14,297 nucleotides of DNA from Bacteroidales bacterium (GTDB lineage: Bacteria > Bacteroidota > Bacteroidia > Bacteroidales > PUMT01): the NCBI GenBank assembly GCA_007119075.1, contig SKQJ01000237.1:1-14297 (forward strand), in the 5' to 3' direction. Under the pieces are notes generated by a model, which was given only the letters and a program-made list of their open reading frames with translations, was not told the DNA's origin and ran no database searches. Shown here piece after piece: positions 7,106 through 13,801 of the stretch (the first letter of the stretch is position 1; every line of letters starts with the position of its first letter). The translations under genes and the position numbers were made by a program.

Positions 7106-7650
7106 TGGAATTAAAAAAAATGCTCATAATAGGCGGCGCCAGCCGCAATGTGGGGAAGACGGAGCTGGTATGCGGACTGTTACGGAGACTTGGGGCCGGC
7201 AGGGAGATCATCAGCCTGAAAATTTCGGGCATCAGCCCTGGCAGCGATCCCCTTCACGGAAATCACGGCCCCGCACCTGAAAAATTCCATCTTCTCGAGG
7301 AGACTAACCGGGATGGTGTCAAGGACAGCTCGAAAATGCTGCTGGCAGGGGCTGCCCGGGCTTTCTACCTGAGAACGCGCGATGAATTTCTGCCGGAGGC
7401 AATGGATCATTTTTTTTCGGCAGCCGGTACCGACAGGATAATTATTTGTGAATCGATAGTGTTGCGCAGGTTAATTGATCCGGGACTGTTTGTTCTTGTA
7501 AAAAGCAACAGGGAGGAGACCATGAAACGCAGTCTCGGGGAAGTCATTCATCTTGTCGACCTCACAATTGTCTCCGACGGCAAAAGCTTCAGTCCCCCGC
7601 CCTCCGTGATAGGCCTGGACGGCAATGGCTGGTACAGGCATAACGGATGA
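7102..7650 (+). CDS. MobB-like P-loop NTPase
   Basis: This 182-residue protein starts with a P-loop of the form [AG]xxxxGK[ST], ASRNVGKT at residues 13-20, right after a hydrophobic strand MLIIGG. IISLKIS (36-42), the segment KDSSKMLLAGA (74-84) and the strand RIIICES (112-118) recall MobB, where the P-loop is followed by an IKH strand and a later KDTxxxxxAGA segment. MobB is a GTP-binding helper of MobA in attaching GMP to molybdopterin. No MobA is present in the window, and AOR-family enzymes use pterin without a nucleotide, so the role here is uncertain. It might instead be a metal or cofactor chaperone. ATG at 7102 overlaps the wtpC stop (ATGA); 7105 and 7120 are alternative starts. It is the last gene before a 317-base gap. 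Confidence 0.6.
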   Translation: MMELKKMLIIGGASRNVGKTELVCGLLRRLGAGREIISLKISGISPGSDPLHGNHGPAPEKFHLLEETNRDGVKDSSKMLLAGAARAFYLRTRDEFLPEAMDHFFSAAGTDRIIICESIVLRRLIDPGLFVLVKSNREETMKRSLGEVIHLVDLTIVSDGKSFSPPPSVIGLDGNGWYRHNG

Positions 7651-7967
7651 CGGCAGCTGATGCCGGTCGGCATATAACGGGTTGCAGTGGCTGGTGCGGC
7701 GCATAGAGGACAGCGGGGCCGGCAACGAAAAAAGAATAGCCGCCGGCAACAGCTGGTCCCGGGTGACTTGAAGCGGATGGCAGGGCCGCGGCAAAAGATG
7801 CCTGGTGGCAACATGCTGGCAAACAATAGCTGACCGTAAACTTTGTCAGGATCAATGTTTCTTTGTAAATTTCGGCCCGGAGTTTCGGCTGGTTTTTGCT
7901 CCCGAACAGGGGCTATGCCGGAACAGCCTGAAGATTTAAAACAGATAAGGCTTTATTTGATTGTGCA
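7651..7967. other. Gene-free gap between the transporter unit and moeA
   Basis: No convincing gene is seen on either strand. Open frames on the minus strand read through into the MobB-like gene and carry no recognisable motif. The stretch holds a small inverted repeat, ATGCC-GGTC-GGCAT (7660-7673), a short direct repeat GCCGGCAAC (7718-7726 and 7742-7750) and, near its right end, a candidate promoter for moeA. It is probably the boundary between two transcription units. Confidence 0.5.
7842..7873 (+). promoter_or_regulatory. Candidate promoter of the moeA operon
   Basis: TTTG at 7842-7845 and TAAATTTC at 7866-7873 are separated by 20 bases and fit the Bacteroidota TTTG / TAnnTTTG pattern except for the last -7 base. 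The implied leader is close to 90 bases. No transcription data support it. Confidence 0.35.
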
Positions 7968-9143
7968 ATGATCGATTTTAAAGAGGCACTGAAAATTATC
8001 GGCGGACAGGTTTTTGTTCCGGATACCGAACGCGTGGATCTGCGCGATGCTCCGGGCAGGATACTGGCAGAAGATATTATTTCCGATATTGACATGCCTC
8101 CTTTTGACAGATCGGCCATGGATGGCTTTGCCTGTCGCCGGAGCGACCTTGGCGACAGGCTGGAGATAATCGAAAGCATAAAAGCCGGCGATGTTCCCCG
8201 CATGCGGATAGGCAGGAATCAATGCACACGGATCATGACCGGCGGCAAGGTGCCCGATGGCGCCGACTGCGTAATAATGGTAGAACATACTTTGCCTGAA
8301 GATGACCGGCATATCCGGTTTGCCGGCTCAAAAACCGCCGGCAACATTGCCTTTAAGGGCGAAGACCTTAAAAAGGGCGATCTGGTGCTGGCAAAGGGCA
8401 CGCTATTGAGACCGGGGCATATTGCCATACTTGCCGCCGCCGGTTCCGGAAAGCCCGCGGTTTTCCGGCAGCCCCTGGTAGCGGTGTTAACTACGGGCGA
8501 TGAAATCGTGGAACCGGATACCCTGCCGGGGGGCACTTCTATACGCAACAGCAACGGCCCGTCGCTGGTGGCCCAGATAAGCGTTATTGGTGCATTGCCT
8601 GATTACAGGGGAATTATTGAGGATGATCCGTCAGCTACCGCCAGCGCCATCAGTGAAGCCCTTTCCTCATGCGATGCCATTTTGATTACGGGCGGTGTCT
8701 CAATGGGCGATTATGACTTTGTGCCCGAAGTTCTGAGGAGCTGCGGGATAGAATTGTTTTTTGAGAAAGTGGCAATAAAACCGGGACGGCCCACCGTTTT
8801 CGGGAAGAAGGGAAATATACCGGTATTCGGGCTCCCGGGCAACCCGGTTTCCGCCTTTATTATTTTCGAGCTGATGGTCAAGCCGCTGCTTTTCCAAATG
8901 ATGGGGCATAAATATGATCTCCCGGCCATAAGCTTGCCCATGGGCCGGGACTATTCAAGAAAAAAGGCCGACAGGGTGTCGTTTATACCCGTCAGTCTCA
9001 ACAGCAGGGGAGAGGTTATTCCGGCCGAGTATCACGGATCGGGCCATATCCATTCTCTTGCGGGAGCCTGGGGACTGATGGGCATGGAAACCGGCGTTTA
9101 TTCTATCAAAAAGGGGGAGAGAGTCAATGTTAGACAGATATAA
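7968..9143 (+). CDS. moeA: Molybdopterin molybdenumtransferase MoeA
   Basis: The 391-residue protein inserts molybdate or tungstate into adenylylated molybdopterin, releasing AMP, in the cytoplasm. Length and motifs match MoeA: PPFDRSAMDGFA (44-55), IMTGGKVPDGAD (89-100), GEDLKKGD (131-138), LTTGDE (174-179, with the conserved glutamate of the metal-insertion site), TGGVSMGDYD (241-250), KPGRP (271-275) and GLPGNPVS (288-295). The last portion (about 320-391) is the beta-rich domain IV. The gene opens a tight cofactor operon: its 3' end overlaps moaA by 17 bases. Organisms that use tungsten often carry two MoeA paralogues, one per metal; given the AOR-family gene and WtpABC, this copy may favour tungstate, but residues that decide this cannot be read from sequence alone. 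Confidence 0.95.
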   Translation: MIDFKEALKIIGGQVFVPDTERVDLRDAPGRILAEDIISDIDMPPFDRSAMDGFACRRSDLGDRLEIIESIKAGDVPRMRIGRNQCTRIMTGGKVPDGADCVIMVEHTLPEDDRHIRFAGSKTAGNIAFKGEDLKKGDLVLAKGTLLRPGHIAILAAAGSGKPAVFRQPLVAVLTTGDEIVEPDTLPGGTSIRNSNGPSLVAQISVIGALPDYRGIIEDDPSATASAISEALSSCDAILITGGVSMGDYDFVPEVLRSCGIELFFEKVAIKPGRPTVFGKKGNIPVFGLPGNPVSAFIIFELMVKPLLFQMMGHKYDLPAISLPMGRDYSRKKADRVSFIPVSLNSRGEVIPAEYHGSGHIHSLAGAWGLMGMETGVYSIKKGERVNVRQI

Positions 9144-9927
9144 CAGAACAATAAATTATCTGAGGATATCGGTGACCGACCGTTGCAACCTGCGTTGCAG
9201 CTATTGTATGCCATGTGAGGATTTCGTGGTGCTTGATCATTCTGAGATACTGAGGTTTGATGAAATTGTCGAAGTGGTTAGGCAGGCGGTGGCTATGGGC
9301 GTTGACAAGGTCCGGCTCACGGGAGGCGAGCCTCTTGTTCGCCGTGATATTGTTGATCTTGTCGGGATGATAGCATCGGTGAAGGGGATAGCTGACCTGG
9401 CCATGACCAGCAACGGGGTGCTGCTTGAAAAATTCGCCCTCCCCCTGGCCCGGGCCGGACTGAAGAGGGTGAACATAAGTCTTGATACCATGGATCCCTT
9501 AAAGTTCAGCCGGCTTACCTCCGGCGGTGATATCGGAAGAGTTATGACAGGAATCGAAGCTGCAATGGAAGCCGGACTGGAACCGGTTAAGCTCAATTGT
9601 GTTATCGGCTCCTCGTCTTTTGAGCCCGACGCCATGGCCGTAAAGAAATTTGCCATGGAGCGGGGACTGGAAGTCAGGTTTATCCACCAGATGGATCTTG
9701 GGGGCGGGGTGTTTTCTGTTGTGGAAGGAGGACAGGGGGGCGATTGCGAACGGTGCAACCGGCTTCGCCTTACAGCCGACGGAAAGGTAAAGCCTTGCCT
9801 GTTCAATGATCTGGCATATGATGTGCGCAGGATGGGAGCGGCAGAGGCCCTTAAAGCCGCTGTTTCGTCCAAGCCCTGGTGCGGAACCGTGTGCACCCAT
9901 AACAAGTTTTACAATATCGGAGGCTGA
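9127..9927 (+). CDS. moaA: GTP 3',8-cyclase MoaA (compact form)
   Basis: MoaA is a radical SAM enzyme that converts GTP to 3',8-cyclo-7,8-dihydro-GTP, the first step of pterin cofactor synthesis. The SAM-binding cluster motif is C20-x3-C24-x2-C27 (CNLRCSYC), followed by TGGEPL (65-70) and VNISLD (115-120). The second, substrate-binding cluster is C207-x2-C210-x13-C224 within CERCNRLRLTADGKVKPC. The protein ends in NIGG, the C-terminal diglycine that reaches into the active site in MoaA. At 266 residues it is about 60 shorter than typical MoaA (about 325-340); the loss lies between RFIHQMD (184-190) and C207, where other MoaAs have a longer loop region. All catalytic parts remain, so it is probably active. 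The ATG overlaps moeA and has a purine-rich GGGGGAG upstream. Confidence 0.93.
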   Translation: MLDRYNRTINYLRISVTDRCNLRCSYCMPCEDFVVLDHSEILRFDEIVEVVRQAVAMGVDKVRLTGGEPLVRRDIVDLVGMIASVKGIADLAMTSNGVLLEKFALPLARAGLKRVNISLDTMDPLKFSRLTSGGDIGRVMTGIEAAMEAGLEPVKLNCVIGSSSFEPDAMAVKKFAMERGLEVRFIHQMDLGGGVFSVVEGGQGGDCERCNRLRLTADGKVKPCLFNDLAYDVRRMGAAEALKAAVSSKPWCGTVCTHNKFYNIGG

Positions 9928-10382
9928 TGAAAAAAAAACTGTCTCATACCGATGACGGCGGAAAGGCCAGGATGGTTGATGTCGGCTCCAAGCCGGATCA
10001 GTCACGCAGGGCCAGGGCGCAGGGCTTTATCAGGATGGATCCGGAAACTCTTGAATTGATCAGACAGAACACGATCAAAAAAGGAGATGTGCTAAGGGTG
10101 GCTGAAATAGCAGGAATCCAGGCTGCAAAACAGACCCCGTTTCTCATTCCTCTATGCCATTCCCTTTTGCTTACCGGGATAAGCGTAGCTGCGACCCTGA
10201 TGGATGACGGCATCCGGGTGGAGGCAGAATGCGGCTGCAGCGGTCCCACCGGCGTGGAAATGGAAGCCCTTACAGCCGCAGGCGTTGCGTTGCTGACTAT
10301 TTATGATATGTGCAAAGCAGTTGATAAATCTATGGTTATAGAAGGCATCAGTCTGCTCGAAAAAACAAAAACCAATATCTGA
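9927..10382 (+). CDS. moaC: Cyclic pyranopterin monophosphate synthase MoaC
   Basis: The 151-residue MoaC turns the MoaA product into cyclic pyranopterin monophosphate and acts as a hexamer in the cytoplasm. Conserved blocks are LSHTDDGGKARMVDVGSK (5-22), KKGDVLRVAEIAG (51-63), LIPLCHSLLLTG (73-84, H78), TGVEMEALTAAG (108-119, E111 and E113) and TIYDMCKAVDK (124-134, D127). Two details differ from common MoaC: LCHS replaces LCHP, and GPTGVEM replaces GKTGVEM. The C-terminus stops at KTKTNI and lacks the usual SGGKSG tail. The start codon shares one base with the moaA stop (TGATG), so translation is coupled. The order moeA-moaA-moaC provides the early pathway; moaE and moaD for the next step are not in the window. 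Confidence 0.94.
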   Translation: MKKKLSHTDDGGKARMVDVGSKPDQSRRARAQGFIRMDPETLELIRQNTIKKGDVLRVAEIAGIQAAKQTPFLIPLCHSLLLTGISVAATLMDDGIRVEAECGCSGPTGVEMEALTAAGVALLTIYDMCKAVDKSMVIEGISLLEKTKTNI

Positions 10383-10414
10383 ACCAAAAAATTCAATAAT
10401 CATATTGACAGCGG

Positions 10415-11050
10415 ATGGGAAAAATACCGGGCAATTCACTGATTTGTTTACTCATAGCCACACTCCTTGCATCTGGCGGCTGCAGCAACAAACAGATGCG
10501 CAACTTCAACGCAATTCCAAGCTTTTCCCGCAATTATGTGAATGCCGTAATCGAAATACCTGCCGGCACCAACCAGAGGATCAAATACAGCGAGATGGAC
10601 AGGATGTTCCTGATTGACCAGTCAGCCGGCCCGGGCGGAATCATTGATTTCCTGCCCGCTCCCGGAAACTACGGATTTGTTCCCGGAACCTTTATGGATC
10701 CTGTTATGGGAGGCGACGGCGAGCCCCTGAAGATACTGGTAATTGCCGAAAGCCTCCCCACCGGCACAGTTATGGAGGTAATCCCCCTGCTGGTACTTTA
10801 TTTTACGGAATACATTTCCGGTCAGGAACTGGTTATTCCCACAATAATTTCCGTTCCGGCCAGTCACCGCCACCAGGTTATAAATGCTTTTAATTACGAA
10901 GATTTGTTTGAGAGCTACCCTGACCTTGTCGACATTCTCGTCAAGTGGTTTGCTTCGTTCAGGGGCGTGAGCCCTGACTATCTCAGGGCAATGGGAGACG
11001 GGGACGTTGCCGTGAACGAGGTGGGCAAGTGGGAGATAAGGAGATTCTAA
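10415..11050 (+). CDS. Lipoprotein resembling family I inorganic pyrophosphatase, active site altered
   Basis: The 211-residue product starts with a hydrophobic signal (residues 8-19) and a probable lipidated C23 (ASGGC, not an ideal lipobox). The rest follows the family I pyrophosphatase plan: VIEIPAG (45-51), IKY (56-58), DFLPAPGNYGFVPGT (78-92), GGDGEPLKILVIAES (99-113), PTGTVMEVIP (115-124) and IISVP (144-148). Against the E. coli enzyme the metal-binding DGDPxD becomes DGEPLK (101-106), so D67 is E103 and D70 is K106. E31 corresponds to S59, R43 to Q69, Y141-K142 to F182-R183. E20, K29, Y55 and D65 are kept (E47, K57, Y86, D101). Activity on pyrophosphate is therefore doubtful. It sits between moaC and the MOSC-MogA gene, 32 and 19 bases from them, so it is probably co-expressed. 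Its role is unknown. Confidence 0.8.
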   Translation: MGKIPGNSLICLLIATLLASGGCSNKQMRNFNAIPSFSRNYVNAVIEIPAGTNQRIKYSEMDRMFLIDQSAGPGGIIDFLPAPGNYGFVPGTFMDPVMGGDGEPLKILVIAESLPTGTVMEVIPLLVLYFTEYISGQELVIPTIISVPASHRHQVINAFNYEDLFESYPDLVDILVKWFASFRGVSPDYLRAMGDGDVAVNEVGKWEIRRF

Positions 11051-11069
11051 ATCTGATCAGATTGCGCAA

Positions 11070-12005
11070 ATGGAAAATGCAAGCATTAAAATTGTTTCGG
11101 TCAATATTTCGGATAGAAAGGGGATCGTAAAATCACCCTCCGGCTATATCGATCTCGATAGCAAAGGTGTCAGGGGCGATGCCCATGCCGGTAACTGGCA
11201 CCGGCAGGTGAGCCTGCTGGGGATCGAAAGCATGGAGCGGTTCACCGCCCAATCGGGGCGCGAAGTATCTTTTGGCGAATTTGCCGAGAATATAACCACA
11301 AGGGGAATCGAGCTTGCTGACACCAGTCCGCTCGACCGCCTTGTTTCCGGGAATACCGAGCTGGAGATTACACAGATAGGCAAGAAGTGCCATGGAAAAA
11401 CCTGTGCAATATTAAAGGAGGTAGGCGATTGCGTCATGCCCCGGGAGGGCATATTCGCCCGGGTTGTCAGGGGAGGCAGGCTGAATGCCGGCGATACGAT
11501 GGAGTACCGGCCGCGGAAATTCAGGTTCCTGGTCATAACCCTGAGCGACAGGGCCAGCAGGGGAGAATATGAAGACAAAAGCGGTCCGGCGATAAGCCGG
11601 ATCCTCACCGACCATTTCGGGCTCCGCAAACGGGAGATAATCATTGAGAGCGCCATTATTCCCGATGATGAAAAGCAATTGCGGATGTTTCTCGAGCGGG
11701 GAAAACAGAATTTTGATTTCATCCTGACTACCGGAGGAACGGGCGTGGGAATGCGCGACATCAGCCCCGATGTTGTCAGGCCCATGCTTGACAAGGAGAT
11801 ACCGGGGATAATGGAAATGATACGGGTAAAATTCGGGGAAAGCAAGCCAAATGCGCTTCTGAGCAGGGGAGTGGCGGGATTGATGGGATACTCTTTTGTA
11901 TATACCCTTCCGGGAAGCGTAAAGGCCGTAAACGAGTATATGAGTGAAATAATAAAGACCATGGAGCATCTTGTATACATGCTTCACGGGCTTGACAATC
12001 ATTGA
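11070..12005 (+). CDS. MOSC domain - MogA/MoaB molybdopterin adenylyltransferase fusion
   Basis: The 311-residue protein joins two cofactor domains. Residues about 5-145 form a MOSC domain (GVRGDAHAGNWHRQVSLL, 33-50; FAENITTRGI, 71-80; IGKKCHGKTC, 103-112; CVMPREGIFARV, 121-132). MOSC proteins carry sulfur or bind metal-pterin, with C107 and C121 the conserved cysteines. Residues about 151-305 are MogA-like: FLVITLSDRASRGEYEDKSG (153-172), ILTTGGTGVGMRDISPDV (218-235) and LPGS (280-283). MogA activates molybdopterin with ATP, giving the adenylylated form used by MoeA. The linker is only a few residues (YRPRKFR). The fusion could pass the pterin from adenylylation to a sulfur or trafficking step. 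It lies 19 bases after the pyrophosphatase-like gene and completes the MoaA-MoaC-MogA-MoeA set. Confidence 0.9.
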   Translation: MENASIKIVSVNISDRKGIVKSPSGYIDLDSKGVRGDAHAGNWHRQVSLLGIESMERFTAQSGREVSFGEFAENITTRGIELADTSPLDRLVSGNTELEITQIGKKCHGKTCAILKEVGDCVMPREGIFARVVRGGRLNAGDTMEYRPRKFRFLVITLSDRASRGEYEDKSGPAISRILTDHFGLRKREIIIESAIIPDDEKQLRMFLERGKQNFDFILTTGGTGVGMRDISPDVVRPMLDKEIPGIMEMIRVKFGESKPNALLSRGVAGLMGYSFVYTLPGSVKAVNEYMSEIIKTMEHLVYMLHGLDNH

Positions 12006-12118
12006 GATAAAAACTTACAGGCCATGCTGGCGCTCGCGGCAGGGGAGGTTTGGCAGCATTGTTTTGCCGGGGAATCCGGACATGCCTGAGCATCAAACGG
12101 ACTAAAAACAGATAGACG

Positions 12119-12676
12119 ATGGAAAGACAAAAAGCTCTTGAGCTGCTCGGTGAATATGTAAAGGATGATAAAATGCGTATCCATTGCCTTGCTTCCGAGT
12201 CGGTAATGCGGGCTCTTGCCCGCAGGCTTGGTGAAGACGAGGAGAAGTGGGGCCTGGCGGGTTTGCTGCATGATATCGATGTTGAAGCCACCGGCGCCGA
12301 CCCAAAGAGGCACGGGCTCGAGGCGCAGGGAATACTTGAGCAGCACGGAATTGACCCGGAAATTACGGATGCGGTTACCATGCACAATGAAAAGGCAACC
12401 GGCAGGGAACGGCATACCCGGTTTCAGCACGCATTGGCGGCCGGTGAAACCATAACCGGGCTTATTTATGCCACAACACTTGTGTATCCTGATAAAAAAA
12501 TAGCGTCGGTAAAACCGAAATCGGTAGTTAAAAGGATGAAAGAGAAAGCCTTTGCCGCCTCGGTCAGCCGGGACCATATACTCGAATGCGAAAAGATCGG
12601 CATACCGCTGCCCGAGTTTGCCGAAATCTCCCTCAATGCCATGAAGGAGATCGCCGGCGATATCGGGCTGGACTGA
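12119..12676 (+). CDS. HD-domain protein (HDIG-like phosphohydrolase family), substrate unknown
   Basis: The 185-residue protein carries a metal-binding HD domain: H22 (MRIHCLASE), the paired H51-D52 in GLAGLLHDIDVE (46-56), H65 (KRHGLEAQG), H89 (VTMHNE) and H104 (RFQHALAAGETITGLIYA). In HD phosphohydrolases the last metal ligand is an aspartate at the position of E110 here (LAAGETITG). The C-terminal half (KSVVKRMKEKAFAASVSRDHILECEKIG, 134-161) resembles a widespread small HD family often called HDIG domain-containing protein. Such enzymes usually hydrolyse phosphate esters of nucleotides, but no substrate is known for this branch. It follows the MOSC-MogA gene after 113 bases, perhaps as the last gene of the cofactor operon, or independently expressed. 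The start has no clear ribosome binding site. Confidence 0.8.
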   Translation: MERQKALELLGEYVKDDKMRIHCLASESVMRALARRLGEDEEKWGLAGLLHDIDVEATGADPKRHGLEAQGILEQHGIDPEITDAVTMHNEKATGRERHTRFQHALAAGETITGLIYATTLVYPDKKIASVKPKSVVKRMKEKAFAASVSRDHILECEKIGIPLPEFAEISLNAMKEIAGDIGLD

Positions 12677-12715
12677 TCGAACGAGCTTAATGATTAATTA
12701 ACCTGTTGATTTCAC

Positions 12716-13801
12716 ATGACTATGACAGACAGAATTCCCGCTACCATGAAGGGAGCCTTTCTCCCCGGAAACAGCACAGTTGTACTTAAAGATATCCCGG
12801 TGCCCGAGCCCGGGCATGGCGAGGTGCTTATAAAAACAAAGTCCTCGACAATCTGCGGAAGCGATATCAGGGCAATTTATCACGAACACCTGGGCAAGGG
12901 AGCTGAAGGATATAACAACAAAGTTGCCGGTCATGAACCATCGGGACAGGTTGTTAAATGCGGGCCCGGTTTGAAAAGATTCAAGGAAGGCGACAGGGTG
13001 GTAATATATCACATCTCCGGTTGCGGCGTATGCAATGATTGCAGGAGGGGGTTCATGATCAGCTGCACAAGTACCCATCGTGCCGCATACGGCTGGCAGC
13101 GCGACGGGGGAATGGCGCCGTATATTGTTGCCGGGGAGAAAGACCTGGTATTGCTTCCCGATTCTCTCAGCTATACCGACGGAGCCCAGATTGCATGCGG
13201 GTTCGGCACCTGCTATGAAGCCCTGGAAAAGATCGGGGTCTGCGGGAATGATGCCGTGCTTGTCGTTGGACTGGGACCCGTTGGACTGGCAACCCTGATG
13301 CTGGCAAAAGCCATGGGCGCACAGATGCTTGCGGGCGTGGATACTGTCAGGGAGAGGTGTGAACTGGCCAGGGAGAAAAAACTGGCAGATCATGTATTCC
13401 TTTCAGGCGAAAATACTTTACAGGATGTCATGGCGCTCACCTTCAATGGCCAGGGCTACGAAAGGACGGTTGATTGCTCGGGTAACACCCATGGGAGGCA
13501 GCTTGCAATACGGGCAACACGCAAATGGGGAAAGATGGCTATGGTGGGAGAAGGTGGAACCGTTGAATTCAATCCGAGCCCCGATATCATCCATGATCAG
13601 GTTACAATATTTGGTTCATGGGTAACCAGTATCTGGCTTATGGAAGAGCTGGTTGAGCGGATAGCCCGCTGGGGGATTCATCCCGAAGAACTGGTAACCC
13701 ACCGGTACACTCTGGACAGGGCGCCGGAGGCCTTTGAGCTGATGGCCGGCGGCAAATGCGGCAAGGTTGCAATTGTTTTTGACGAGGAGGTGCCGTCATG
13801 A
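12716..13801 (+). CDS. Zinc-dependent medium-chain alcohol/polyol dehydrogenase
   Basis: This 361-residue medium-chain dehydrogenase interconverts an alcohol and a carbonyl using NAD(P). Catalytic zinc ligands are C47 (STICGSD) and H73-E74 (AGHEPSG), with C161 in ACGFGTC near the expected third site. The structural zinc site is C103-x2-C106-x2-C109-x7-C117. The Rossmann fold shows VVGLGPVGLA (183-192), and D209 at the end of the second strand (GVDT) points to NAD rather than NADP. The general pattern resembles sorbitol/L-threonine dehydrogenase-like enzymes; the exact substrate is not readable. The start at 12716 (MTMTDR) could be replaced by 12722. Its stop overlaps the following aldo/keto reductase start by ATGA, so the two are one unit. 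The enzyme could make or remove aldehydes handled by the AOR-family protein, but it may equally open a sugar-catabolic operon. Confidence 0.9.
   Translation: MTMTDRIPATMKGAFLPGNSTVVLKDIPVPEPGHGEVLIKTKSSTICGSDIRAIYHEHLGKGAEGYNNKVAGHEPSGQVVKCGPGLKRFKEGDRVVIYHISGCGVCNDCRRGFMISCTSTHRAAYGWQRDGGMAPYIVAGEKDLVLLPDSLSYTDGAQIACGFGTCYEALEKIGVCGNDAVLVVGLGPVGLATLMLAKAMGAQMLAGVDTVRERCELAREKKLADHVFLSGENTLQDVMALTFNGQGYERTVDCSGNTHGRQLAIRATRKWGKMAMVGEGGTVEFNPSPDIIHDQVTIFGSWVTSIWLMEELVERIARWGIHPEELVTHRYTLDRAPEAFELMAGGKCGKVAIVFDEEVPS

Noticed and set aside
7660..7673. ATGCC-GGTC-GGCAT as an operator or terminator after the MobB-like gene
   Set aside because: Too short to separate from chance, and no T-run follows; noted only in the gap description.
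11683..11690. GCAATTGC inside the MOSC-MogA gene as a third operator copy
   Set aside because: Only the 8-base core matches, within coding sequence, and the flanks do not match the 17-base repeat.
11144..11980. 278-codon open frame on the minus strand opposite the MOSC-MogA gene
   Set aside because: Antisense shadow of a clear two-domain gene; the predicted protein is serine- and arginine-rich with no family signature.
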